DNA of 64,000 bases, from positions 1 to 64,000 of the forward strand of contig NZ_NRSK01000002.1 of the NCBI RefSeq assembly GCF_016584115.1. Direction: 5' to 3'. Under the pieces are notes generated by a model that saw only the letters and a list, made by a program, of their open reading frames with translations, ran no database searches and was not told where the DNA came from. Position numbers and translations under genes: made by a program. How positions within the stretch are numbered: the stretch's first letter is position 1; each line of letters starts with the position of its first letter. The stretch comes from Ectothiorhodospira mobilis. GTDB lineage: Bacteria; Pseudomonadota; Gammaproteobacteria; Ectothiorhodospirales; Ectothiorhodospiraceae. Below are positions 1 through 7,603 of this stretch, piece after piece.

Positions 1-1
1 G

Positions 2-178
2 GCCCGTTTCGCCCGCTTCCACGCCCCCGGGGTGTTCATCCTGCTGGCGCTGGTCACCGCTGGCGGCTTTCTCCCCGGTGTCCCGGGCATCGCCCTGCAG
101 ACCCTGGCCGCTGCCGGTAGGGTGCCGGGATGGGCCGTACCCCCCATCCCGTTCCGGGCCGCCCGGGTGACACATTAG
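2..178 (+). CDS. 3' end of an unidentified gene (partial)
   Basis: An open frame enters from the left edge and stops at a TAG, leaving about 58 C-terminal residues. The first half is hydrophobic (a VFILLALVTAGGF-like stretch) and could be the last membrane segment of a membrane protein. The tail is rich in Pro, Arg and Ala. I do not recognise a family. No start is visible, and GC-rich DNA often holds such frames by chance, so this could be non-coding. Confidence 0.25.
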   Translation, partial: ARFARFHAPGVFILLALVTAGGFLPGVPGIALQTLAAAGRVPGWAVPPIPFRAARVTH

Positions 179-377
179 AAATCCGGGAGATATCCGGTAC
201 CGCTGATCCTTCTGGTGCCGCCACCCATCCATGGTGCCGGGCCTGGCCAGGGGGGAATCCCTGGTGATGGCCGGTCCGGTGGCCTATTCTTGCCGATGGG
301 CGGTATCCGGTGACCTGATTTCCGGATCCAGGCCCCGCAGGCGGCAATCCGGGACCGCAAATTTTCCGCAAAGCGGC

Positions 378-404
378 TAAAGCTTGCCGGTGGGGCGCCG
401 ATAA
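378..404 (+). promoter_or_regulatory. Sigma-28 (FliA) promoter of fliC
   Basis: TAAAGCTT, an 11-base spacer and GCCGATAA match the enterobacterial flagellar sigma-28 consensus (TAAAGTTT-N11-GCCGATAA) at nearly every position. The site lies about 90 bases before the flagellin ATG, which allows a normal-length leader. It is the only regulatory signal I see in the 313-base gap between the left-edge frame and fliC. It implies class-III (late) flagellar expression, released once FlgM is exported. Confidence 0.88.
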
Positions 405-491
405 GGGGTTTGCAGGGGGATGATGAACCCCCCACAAAAACGGCAAACCAGGGTCCCCGCCCGGGACCCGCATCCGGCAAGGAGAACGATC

Positions 492-1685
492 ATGGCACAG
501 GTCATCAATACCAACATCGCGTCGCTGACCGCGCAGCGCAATCTCAACGCCAGCCAGTCCCAGCTGCAGACCTCCCTGGAACGCCTCTCCTCGGGGCTTC
601 GCATCAACAGCGCCAAGGACGACGCCGCCGGACTGGCCATCTCCGAGCGGTTCACCGCCCAGATCAACGGCCAGAACCAGGCCGTGCGCAACGCCAACGA
701 CGGGATCTCCTTCGCCCAGACCGCGGAAGGGGCCTTGAGCGAGATCGGCAACATCGCCCAGCGCATCCGTGAGCTGGCCGTGCAGTCCGCCAACGCCACC
801 AACTCCGCCTCCGACCGGGAGGCCCTGAACAACGAGGTGAAGCAGTCCGTCGCCGAGATCAACCGCATCGCCTCCTCCACCCAGTTCAACAGCGCCAATG
901 TCCTGGATGGCTCCGTGGAGGACCTGATCTTCCAGGTGGGGGCCAACGCCGGTCAGACCATCAAGGTGGACGGCATGGATTCCCGGGGCAGTGAGCTGGG
1001 GGCGTTGCTCAACTCCACCACGGACTTGGCGGATGACGCCGGTGCAGGCGCTAGCGTGGCTGGGGTCACCGGCCTGAGCGTGAATGAGGCCTTCGCCGAG
1101 GGCACCACGGGGACCTTTACGGTGACCATCAATGGTGCGGCGGGTACCACGACCCTCACTGGCACCGCCTCTTCCATGGATGACATCGTCTCCGCCATCA
1201 ACGCGGAAACGGGTGATACGGGCATCAAGGCCAACCTCACGGCGGATGGCGGTGACCTGGTCTTCTCCAGTGCCCTGGAAAATGATGGTGAAGCCTATGA
1301 TGTGGGCGTGACCATGAGTATCGGTGGAACTTCGGTTGACTCGGGTACGATTGCCCTGGATACCAACTCCATCACCCTCAACGATGTGGAAGTCGATACG
1401 GTGGAAAACGCCAACGAGGCCGTCGTGACCGTCGACTACGTCCTGGACCAGGTGAACTCGATGCGCGCCGACCTGGGTGCTCTCCAGAACCGCTTCGACT
1501 CCACGGTGAACAATCTGGAGGTGAGTTCCGAGAACCTCTCGGCCTCGAGATCCCGCATCCAGGATGCGGACTTCGCCGCCGAGACCGCGGCCCTGACCCG
1601 GTCTCAGATCCTGCAGCAGGCCGGTACCTCCGTCCTGGCGCAGGCCAACCAGGCCCCCAATAATGTGCTGGCCCTGCTCCAGTAA
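492..1685 (+). CDS. fliC: Flagellin, filament subunit
   Basis: Structural subunit of the flagellar filament, exported by the flagellar type III apparatus and polymerised under the FliD cap. The product is 397 residues. The conserved N-terminal D0/D1 region (about 1-140) starts AQVINTNIASLTAQRNL and contains the SSGLRINSAKDDAAGLAI segment. The conserved C-terminal D1/D0 coil (about 315-397) ends in NNVLALLQ. The middle, about residues 170-310, is Gly/Thr/Ala-rich and corresponds to the variable surface domain. The ATG at 492 is chosen because AAGGAG lies just upstream and the mature AQVINTN start is standard. A sigma-28 promoter precedes it, and FlaG, FliD, FliS and FliT genes follow in the same direction. 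Confidence 0.97.
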   Translation: MAQVINTNIASLTAQRNLNASQSQLQTSLERLSSGLRINSAKDDAAGLAISERFTAQINGQNQAVRNANDGISFAQTAEGALSEIGNIAQRIRELAVQSANATNSASDREALNNEVKQSVAEINRIASSTQFNSANVLDGSVEDLIFQVGANAGQTIKVDGMDSRGSELGALLNSTTDLADDAGAGASVAGVTGLSVNEAFAEGTTGTFTVTINGAAGTTTLTGTASSMDDIVSAINAETGDTGIKANLTADGGDLVFSSALENDGEAYDVGVTMSIGGTSVDSGTIALDTNSITLNDVEVDTVENANEAVVTVDYVLDQVNSMRADLGALQNRFDSTVNNLEVSSENLSASRSRIQDADFAAETAALTRSQILQQAGTSVLAQANQAPNNVLALLQ

Positions 1686-1775
1686 CCCCCGGGGGTGATG
1701 TGAACACGGCGGCCCGGGCGGCGAAGGCTTCCCGGGCTGTCGTTCTTCCCGCCATCGGGGAAGAGGAGAATGCAG

Positions 1776-2189
1776 ATGGATACACGAATTCATGCCTTGC
1801 CCTTAAACCCCGCCCCCGCATCGAAGGCGGAACCCCCTGCATTACCGGCCACCGGAGAGAACCGGCCGGCCCTTGCGCCTTCGGAAGGCAAACCCCTGCC
1901 GGATGCAGGCCGTTCACAGGCCAGCAGCGACCCCAGCCAGGGAGAGCCATCCGCCTCCCGCGGATTCTCGGAACAGGTGGGGGATGCGGTTCAGCGGATC
2001 AACGACTTTGTGCAGGTGGTGCAAAGGGATCTGCAGTTCACGGTGGACGAGGACACCGGAAGAACGGTGGTCAAGGTCTTTGATGCCGGCAGCGAGGAGC
2101 TCATCCGCCAGCTCCCGCCGGAGGAGATCCTGGAGGTGGCGGCCTACATGGATGAGCTGCGTGGGTTGCTGGTCCGGGATAAGGCCTGA
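1776..2189 (+). CDS. flaG: FlaG family flagellar protein
   Basis: A small protein (137 residues) encoded between flagellin and the cap gene; FlaG homologues influence filament length. The N-terminal 70 residues are a low-complexity Pro/Ala/Ser linker. The C-terminal half carries the FlaG core: IQVVQRDLQF-type helix, VDEDTGRTVVKVFD, then LIRQLPPEEIL and a closing helix. The ATG at 1776 is preferred over the one at 1770 because the AGGAG at 1764-1768 lies seven bases from 1776 but only one base from 1770. It probably shares the fliC transcript, about 90 bases downstream with no terminator seen. Confidence 0.9.
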   Translation: MDTRIHALPLNPAPASKAEPPALPATGENRPALAPSEGKPLPDAGRSQASSDPSQGEPSASRGFSEQVGDAVQRINDFVQVVQRDLQFTVDEDTGRTVVKVFDAGSEELIRQLPPEEILEVAAYMDELRGLLVRDKA

Positions 2190-2192
2190 AGG

Positions 2193-2208
2193 TGGCCTGT
2201 TTATTGCA
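2193..2208 (+). promoter_or_regulatory. Sigma-54 (-24/-12) promoter of fliD
   Basis: TGGCCTG, four bases and TTGCA match the RpoN consensus TGGCACG-N4-TTGCA, with GG and GC in the required spacing. The site starts right after the flaG stop and lies about 200 bases before fliD. In Pseudomonas- and Vibrio-type flagellar hierarchies, mid-class genes are read by RpoN with a FleQ/FlrC-type activator. No activator gene is in this window. The remaining 200 bases to fliD hold no convincing gene. Confidence 0.65.
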
Positions 2209-2409
2209 TTATGAAATCCTGTCTGCGGGCGGTGGTCTCGATGAGGTGATCTTCGCCAGCGACCGGAAGCGCTCTACGGGGCATGCCTTTGCTGAAAGGG
2301 TGCGTCCCGCAGGGCGTTTCAAGACCCTCGTGAAAACGCATGATGGAAATGAATCGCTATGGCCCTCCATGGGGCCGGGGTGGGGCCCTCGGGGTCCGGG
2401 AGGAGGATG

Positions 2410-3819
2410 ATGTCGACGATCAGTTCGTTGGGTGTGGGCTCCGGGATCGATGTGCGGGGCCTGGTGGACCAGTTGGTGGCCGCCGAACGGGAGCCCTGGG
2501 AAAACCGGCTGACCAACCGTCAGCAGTCCATTGAGACTCAGATCTCCGGGCTTGGGCGTCTTAAGGATGGGCTCACCCAGTTCGGTTCGGTGGTGTCGGA
2601 TCTCAAGTACAGCTGGAGCTTCCGGGGCATCGAGTCGAAGGTCTCCGACGAGGGGGTCCTTTCCGCAAATGCGCAGTCCAGTGCCCCGATGGGGAACTAC
2701 GAGGTGCGGGTGGACCAGTTGGCCCAGTCGCAGCGGCTGACCACCAACGAGAATCTCTTCGGTGCCGATTTCTCCCCCGGGACCACTTCCCTGGGGGCGG
2801 GGGATGTGACCCTCACCTATGCCGACGGCAGCACCGAGACCTTCACCCTGACAGAGGAGGCGGACACGCTCCAGGACCTGCGGGCCATGATCAATGAGGA
2901 ATCGGACAAGGCCCGGGCCGAGGTGGTGGACGATGGCAGCGGCTACCGCATGGTCCTCACTACTACCGGGACCGGAGAGGAGAATTCCATCTCCGGGATC
3001 GGAGTGAGTAATGCGGATCCCGCTGCCCTGCTCAACGAGCTCGCCTTCGATGCCGGCTCCATGGATGGTAACGGTACCAGCGGTGGGTTTACCCAGTTGC
3101 GGGCCTCCCAGGATGCCGTACTGTTCGTGGATGGTCTGCAGATCACCCGTCCCAACAACCAGGTGCAGGATGCCATCGACGGGGTCCGTCTGGAACTGAC
3201 CGATGTGGGCACCACCCGGGTCTCGGTGAACGAGAAGGATGGCGTGGCCAAGGAGGCGATCCAGGGATTCGTGGAGGCCTACAACAGCCTGCGTGCCACG
3301 ATCAATGAACTGGGGGCATATAACCCCGAAACGGGGGAATCTGGACTCCTGAATGGCGATGCCACCCTGCGCGGTGTGCAGACGAACCTGGCCCGGACCC
3401 TGGGTGAGGCCGTGGAAGGCATGGAAGGCGGGATCCGCGCGCTTGCGGACCTGGGGATCTCCACCCGCCGGGACGGCACCCTGGAGCTGGATGAGCAGAA
3501 GCTGAACAGTACCCTGGCAACGGACCCCGGGGCGGTGGAGGCGCTGTTCACCCGTGCCGAGACCGGTGTGGCAAGCCGGGTTGAGTCGGTGGTGAAGCAA
3601 TACACCGGCTGGGACAGTATCCTCAATGTCCGGAACCAGAGCCTGCAAGACCGGCTCGAGGGGATCGATCGGGAATGGGAGGACCTGGATCGCCGCATGG
3701 ATCGCTATGAGAGCCGGATGATCGCACAGTTCTCCGCCATGGATGCGCAGGTGGCCTCCCTGAACAAGACCAGCGAGTTTCTGGACAACCAGCTGGCGGC
3801 CCTCAACAGCGGCAAATAA
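2410..3819 (+). CDS. fliD: Flagellar filament capping protein (HAP2)
   Basis: Forms the cap at the filament tip and folds incoming flagellin subunits. The product is 469 residues, usual for the family. It opens with the family-typical MSTISSLGVGSGIDVRGLVDQLV (FliD N-terminal domain, about 1-100). A central region holds the DVTLTYADGS repeat-like strands. A C-terminal coiled domain follows (about 225-455, with KEAIQGFVEAYNSL and a closing coil ending LNKTSEFLDNQLAALN). Two ATGs abut at 2407 and 2410. The second is preferred because GGGAGG at 2398-2403 then has six bases of spacing and the product matches FliD starts. It lies between flaG and fliS, with a sigma-54 site upstream. Confidence 0.96.
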   Translation: MSTISSLGVGSGIDVRGLVDQLVAAEREPWENRLTNRQQSIETQISGLGRLKDGLTQFGSVVSDLKYSWSFRGIESKVSDEGVLSANAQSSAPMGNYEVRVDQLAQSQRLTTNENLFGADFSPGTTSLGAGDVTLTYADGSTETFTLTEEADTLQDLRAMINEESDKARAEVVDDGSGYRMVLTTTGTGEENSISGIGVSNADPAALLNELAFDAGSMDGNGTSGGFTQLRASQDAVLFVDGLQITRPNNQVQDAIDGVRLELTDVGTTRVSVNEKDGVAKEAIQGFVEAYNSLRATINELGAYNPETGESGLLNGDATLRGVQTNLARTLGEAVEGMEGGIRALADLGISTRRDGTLELDEQKLNSTLATDPGAVEALFTRAETGVASRVESVVKQYTGWDSILNVRNQSLQDRLEGIDREWEDLDRRMDRYESRMIAQFSAMDAQVASLNKTSEFLDNQLAALNSGK

Positions 3820-3986
3820 AATGCCTGACGCACGGATGCCGCATATGCGTCCTGGAGGCGGACCCGGGACCTGGCTCCGGGCCGGGACTGCGGGACTGGA
3901 TCGGCCCGGAACCGGATGGGGGATGAATCAGATCCGGGGTTCTTGCTGATGGTGAGATCCATCCCGATAAGACGGGGCAGTGGCGC

Positions 3987-4013
3987 TCAAGCCCTCACCG
4001 CCTTGGCCGATAC
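3987..4013 (+). promoter_or_regulatory. Sigma-28-like promoter of fliS
   Basis: TCAAGCCC, an 11-base spacer and GCCGATAC lie 38 bases before the fliS ATG. The -10 element differs from GCCGATAA only in the last base and the spacing equals that of the fliC promoter; the -35 element is weaker. The rest of the 232-base fliD-fliS gap shows no other feature. It suggests that fliS and fliT can be expressed late, with flagellin. Confidence 0.6.
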
Positions 4014-4051
4014 CATGAACATGGGTACGATCCATCCTGGAGCAACAGCAT

Positions 4052-4492
4052 ATGAGTTACGCCGCCATGCATAAAGGCATCAATCAGTACCAGCAGGTGG
4101 GCGCCGCCGGGGCGGCGTTCGCCGATCCCCACCGCCTGATCGAGATGCTGCTCAACGGCGGCATCGATCGTCTGGCCCAGGCCCGGGGGGCTGTCCTGCG
4201 GGGCGATCGCCCGGCCAAGCTCAAGCTCATCGGCAAGGCCCTGGATATCATCGGCGGTCTACGCGGGGGCCTGGACCTGGACCGGGGCGGCGAGATCGCC
4301 CGAAACCTGGACGAACTGTACGACTATATGCAGCGCCGCCTGGTGACTGCCAACGCGCGGGACGATGTGGAGATCCTGGACGAGGTGAGCCGGCTCCTCG
4401 CGGAGATCCGGGATGGATGGCAGGCCATCCCCCCCGAGGCCCGCAACCCCGGAAAGGAAACGCCCACAACTGCATCCGCCCAGCCGGAATAG
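4052..4492 (+). CDS. fliS: Flagellin export chaperone FliS
   Basis: Cytoplasmic chaperone that binds the C-terminus of flagellin and prevents premature polymerisation. 146 residues, all helical in outlook. Family landmarks are INQYQQVG near the N-terminus, the DPHRLIEMLLNGGIDRLAQAR helix, and the LYDYMQRRLVTANARDDVEILDEV segment. The last 20 residues are a Pro/Thr-rich tail. The ATG has GGAG nine bases upstream. fliT follows after 10 bases, so the two are probably cotranscribed from the sigma-28-like site. Confidence 0.95.
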   Translation: MSYAAMHKGINQYQQVGAAGAAFADPHRLIEMLLNGGIDRLAQARGAVLRGDRPAKLKLIGKALDIIGGLRGGLDLDRGGEIARNLDELYDYMQRRLVTANARDDVEILDEVSRLLAEIRDGWQAIPPEARNPGKETPTTASAQPE

Positions 4493-4502
4493 ATCCGCAG
4501 CG

Positions 4503-4853
4503 ATGCCCTGCCCGCGGGCACAAGTGGAGCGTATGCTGGCAGCGGCCGCGGATCTGGAGCGGCTGGCCCATCGTCGTCTGGAATGGGCGCGGCAGGGGCA
4601 GTGGGAGCCCCTGCTTGCCAGCGAAACAAGGCATGCTGAGATTGCGAATGTGATCGATGCGACCGGGGTGGAGCCGGGCAGCCCGGAGGCCGAGGCCCTG
4701 GCGCGTCGCCTGATCCGGATCCGGGAACTGGACCGTGCCCTTCAGCCCCTTCTGGAGGATGCCCGCGATCGTCTGGGGGATGAATTGCGCCAGATCCGCC
4801 GGAAGGCCAGCGGCGCCCGTGCCTACCAGCAGGTGGAACGCGGGCGGGATTGA
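4503..4853 (+). CDS. fliT: FliT-like flagellar protein
   Basis: 116-residue helical protein directly after fliS, the normal place of fliT, whose product is the FliD export chaperone and in enterics also an FlhDC regulator. The sequence fits the family pattern of charged helices: LERLAHRRLEWARQGQWEPLLASETRH, then a second helix with LIRIRELDRALQPLLEDARDRL. FliT sequences diverge widely, so the call rests on length, helical pattern and context. ATG 4503 is used; an in-frame ATG at 4533 is an alternative. The reading frame is also open upstream into fliS, but that part has no start signal. Confidence 0.7.
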   Translation: MPCPRAQVERMLAAAADLERLAHRRLEWARQGQWEPLLASETRHAEIANVIDATGVEPGSPEAEALARRLIRIRELDRALQPLLEDARDRLGDELRQIRRKASGARAYQQVERGRD

Positions 4854-4916
4854 AGCCGGCTGCTTACCACCATCCCCGCTGCCTCAGATCGTTCATCACC
4901 GCCTCGGTGACTTCAA

Positions 4917-5215
4917 TCACAGCAGCACACCTTCCCGCCGGGCCACGTCGTGGATGGGCAGGGTGCGTAGATTGGGGGTGCTCAGGATGACGTCCACGCG
5001 GCGCCCCTGCAGGCGCCGGCTGATCCGGGCGGAAAGTTGAGCGGACACCAGGACGGGTTGTTCCACCGGTCGCTCGAGGGCCACGAAGAGGTCCACATCG
5101 CCACCCCGGGCGCTGTCGTCCAGGCGGGAACCGAACAGCCGTACCTGCGCATCGGGACCTGCCCATCGGCCACGATGCGGCGGATGGCTGCCTGTTGTTC
5201 GGAGGATAACCGCAT
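4917..5215 (-). pseudogene. Frameshifted minimal nucleotidyltransferase (MNT/MNTA-like)
   Basis: The reverse strand first encodes MRLSSEQQAAIRRIVAD in one frame. One frame over, from about 5155, it encodes a nucleotidyltransferase core: VRLFGSRLDDSARGGDVDLFVALE, then RRVDVIL and a TGA at 4917. GSR plus a following GGDVDL is the classic pol-beta-type nucleotidyltransferase motif, with the GS and the DxD metal ligands all present. The span is 299 bases, consistent with one lost base near 5155-5165. Such MNT proteins usually pair with a HEPN toxin, but only a stub (VIEVTEAVMNDLRQRGWW) follows and no intact HEPN gene is here. It could also be a sequencing error. Confidence 0.65.
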
Positions 5216-5255
5216 GGGTGGAGTGTAACTACAACACCTGTGTAAGCCCCTGTCT

Positions 5256-6659
5256 TTACCGCGCCAGGCGCGCCAGTTTGTGCTGGTAGCGCCGCATCAC
5301 CAGCAGGTGCATCACCGCCTGGGTCCAGCGGTAGATGGACCAGGGCAGGGCGGGGGCGTAGTCATGGATGGCGGCCAGGGTGTAGCGCCCCCCCAGCACC
5401 GACTGGAACTCGAAACGGGCCTGGCCCGGACTGGGCCGGGCCAGGATGCCGCCCGTGATGTAGTACACCTGCCTTTCGGGGCCGGATGCCTGCGGTGCGT
5501 GATGCAGGGTGAGCAGGCGGCATCCCGGCCAGACCAGATCCACATGGATCCGGCCGTCCTCCTGGAGCCGGGTGCGCACCAGGGGCCAGCAGCAGCTCCC
5601 CAGCCAGCGGAAATAGTTGCCCGCCACCCAGGCGGCATCCTGGCCGGGGGGCTGGAGGATGCGCTGGATGGAGCGCACCAGGCTGGCCTGGCGCAGTTCC
5701 GCGGCGACTTCCCGGCGGATGGGGTGTCGCGGGCTGGGCCGCAGGCGTTTGCGCTCCGGATCCACCGCCTCTTCCAGGGCCTGGTGGAAGGGGATGGCGT
5801 CCGGGTCGATGTGGGCCTGCACCGGATTGCTGCGGATGCGGGTATCCCGGGGCAGGCTGGCCATGATGGGGCCCACCAGTTCCGCCGGGGCGCCGGTGAT
5901 CCAGCGCACTCCCAGTGCGGCGATGCGTTCCGGCATCCAGGGCAGGGGGATCACCAGGCGCCGCAGACCCAGCACCCGGGCGGTACGGCGCAGCATGGTC
6001 TCGTAGCTCAGCCACTCCGGCCCGCCGATGTCGAAGGGGCCCCGGCAGGTTTCGGGGTGATCCAGGCAGTAGCGGATGGCCCGGGTGAGATCCCGCAGGG
6101 CGATGGGGCGGGTCACCGACCGGGCCGTGGGGGGCAGGGTCAGCACCCCCATGCGCCGTACCAGGTCCACCATGAGCCGGGTGGCCGAGCCGCCGGGGCC
6201 CACCACCAGCCCCGCCCGCAGCACAGTGACCGGAACACCGTGTCCCCCCAGGGCCATCTCCACCTCCCGGCGGCTCCACAGCAGGCGGGAGATGCGAAAG
6301 CTCTCCGGGATGAGGCCGCTGACGAAGATGATCTGCCGTACCCCATTGGCGGCGGCGGCGCGGGCGAAGTTGTCCGCCAGGATCAGGTCCATGTCCCGGG
6401 GGGTGGCCTGGGTGAGCCGGGAGGAGGGGGCCAGGGAATGGATCAGGTAGAGGGCCACATCGCACCCTTCCAGGGCCCGGTTCACGTCGGACTGGGAGAA
6501 CAGATCGCAGTGCCGCCAGGTGATGCGGGTATCCGGGTCCGGCGTCGCGGCGCGGGCCCGGGAGCGGGTGAGGGCGGTGATCCGGTGTTCCCCGGCCAGT
6601 TCATGGCACAGGGCCGTGCCGATGAAACCGCTGGCCCCGGCGATGGTGATGCGGGTCAT
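5256..6659 (-). CDS. Atypical SDR epimerase-like protein with DUF2867 C-terminus
   Basis: 467 residues. The N-terminal half is an extended Rossmann domain with GASGFIG at residues 8-14 (NAD(P)-binding), followed by NDUFA9/NmrA-like features (YLIHSLAP, IIFVSGLIP, VTVLRAGLVVGPGGSA). The C-terminal third (about 320-467) fits the DUF2867 pattern (RILQPPGQDAAWVAGNYFRWLG; a YYITGGILARP strand; ending in a helix with MHLLVMRRYQ). The catalytic Tyr-x3-Lys of classical SDRs is not obvious, so the reaction is unknown. The start at 6659 is used because the Rossmann fold begins there; the 28 upstream in-frame residues look untranslated. It is transcribed towards the flagellar block, away from neighbours. 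Confidence 0.8.
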   Translation of the reverse strand: MTRITIAGASGFIGTALCHELAGEHRITALTRSRARAATPDPDTRITWRHCDLFSQSDVNRALEGCDVALYLIHSLAPSSRLTQATPRDMDLILADNFARAAAANGVRQIIFVSGLIPESFRISRLLWSRREVEMALGGHGVPVTVLRAGLVVGPGGSATRLMVDLVRRMGVLTLPPTARSVTRPIALRDLTRAIRYCLDHPETCRGPFDIGGPEWLSYETMLRRTARVLGLRRLVIPLPWMPERIAALGVRWITGAPAELVGPIMASLPRDTRIRSNPVQAHIDPDAIPFHQALEEAVDPERKRLRPSPRHPIRREVAAELRQASLVRSIQRILQPPGQDAAWVAGNYFRWLGSCCWPLVRTRLQEDGRIHVDLVWPGCRLLTLHHAPQASGPERQVYYITGGILARPSPGQARFEFQSVLGGRYTLAAIHDYAPALPWSIYRWTQAVMHLLVMRRYQHKLARLAR

Positions 6660-6815
6660 CAGGGCACTCTTCCCGGCCGGCGGGAGGTGACGCGCATCCA
6701 CCCCGGGTATCGTGGACAGGCCCTGTCTGTTGCGGGCTGCCATCCGGTGGCGATGCGGTAGGCGGCGTACGGATCGGGAGAGGATTGCATGGGCACAGTG
6801 TACCGCGCCCCGGGA

Positions 6816-7547
6816 CTAGGTCGGGAGGGCCTGCACCAAGGCGGCCGTGCCGGCCAGGGCGGAGAAGGCGAGGACCGCGGGCCGCAACCAGCGCCGGTCC
6901 AGCCGGTGCGCCACCCAGCCCGAGATCCAGAATCCCAGGAGGATGGCCGGCAGCAGCGAGACCCCCAGCAGGACCTCCACGGGACCGAAGCGGCCCAGCC
7001 AGGCCAGGGTGGAGAGGGAGAGGATGCCGGCGGGCACGAAGATGGCCGACAGGGTCCCGCGCAGGCGCGGACCGGAGACGTTCTGGAAGGCCAGGGCCAG
7101 GGGCGGCCCGCCGATGGAGGTGATGGTGGCCATGAAGCCGGAAAGCCCCGCCGCCGGGAGCAGGATGGCCGGGCCGGGGTCCGGAACCCGGCGCACCAGG
7201 CTCAGGGCGACGGCCAGCAGCACCAGCGCCCCCAGCAGTCCCCCCAAAAGGTCCTGGTCCACCAGGCCCAGCACCAGTGCCGCCAGGGCCGTCCCTGCAA
7301 GGCTGCCGGGCAGGGCCCAGGCCACATCGGCGGGGCGCACCGCCCGCCATTCCCGCAGCAGGATCAGCAATGGCAGGCTCATGCCGATGATAATCATGGG
7401 GGCGGGCACCAGCTGCGGATGGATCAGATAGAGCAGGGGGGCACCCAACAGGGCCACGCCATAGCCAATGGCGCCCTGGAGGACGGCACCCACCAGGATC
7501 ACGGCGCTGGCCAGGAGCCACTGCAGCAGGGAGAGGGGGAAATCCAT
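6816..7547 (-). CDS. TauE/SafE (TSUP) family permease
   Basis: 243 residues, almost entirely hydrophobic with about eight predicted membrane segments in two repeats of four. Family hallmarks are GAVLQGAIGYGVALLGAPLLY in the first half and GLSGFMATITSIGGPPLAL in the second. TSUP proteins export or import small anions such as sulfite, sulfoacetate or formate; the substrate here is not deducible. Start ATG 7547 opens directly into the first helix; the longer upstream frame runs through the IS-end hairpin and is rejected. The tnpB element ends only about 25 bases before this start, so the native promoter was probably displaced. Confidence 0.85.
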   Translation of the reverse strand: MDFPLSLLQWLLASAVILVGAVLQGAIGYGVALLGAPLLYLIHPQLVPAPMIIIGMSLPLLILLREWRAVRPADVAWALPGSLAGTALAALVLGLVDQDLLGGLLGALVLLAVALSLVRRVPDPGPAILLPAAGLSGFMATITSIGGPPLALAFQNVSGPRLRGTLSAIFVPAGILSLSTLAWLGRFGPVEVLLGVSLLPAILLGFWISGWVAHRLDRRWLRPAVLAFSALAGTAALVQALPT

Positions 7548-7571
7548 AGGGGCGAGGTCGTTTGGCGCTAG

Positions 7572-7603
7572 ATTGACACCCTCCCCACGGCTAAAGCCGG
7601 GGG
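7572..7603 (-). repeat. Right-end hairpin of the tnpB element, presumed omegaRNA 3' end (copy A)
   Basis: On the minus strand CCCCCGGCTTTAGCCGTGGGG folds into a stem of CGGCT/AGCCG and CCCC/GGGG with one bulged base and a tiny loop (7583-7603), followed by AGGGTGTCAATC. The hairpin contains the TAG stop of tnpB. This is the standard layout of IS200/IS605 right ends, where the omegaRNA scaffold ends and the guide begins in flanking DNA. The guide would then read into the tauE-type gene leader. Confidence 0.75.

Noticed and set aside
54-1793. Very long minus-strand open frame opposite fliC, and similar antisense frames opposite purB, acnA, acnB, clpA, fabF, maeB, cydD and cydC
   Set aside because: Low-complexity His/Gly/Gln/Pro-rich translations mirror the codon bias of the well-identified genes on the other strand.
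2192-2410. 72-residue frame between flaG and fliD
   Set aside because: No recognisable domain, it covers the sigma-54 promoter, and its end runs into the fliD ribosome-binding site.
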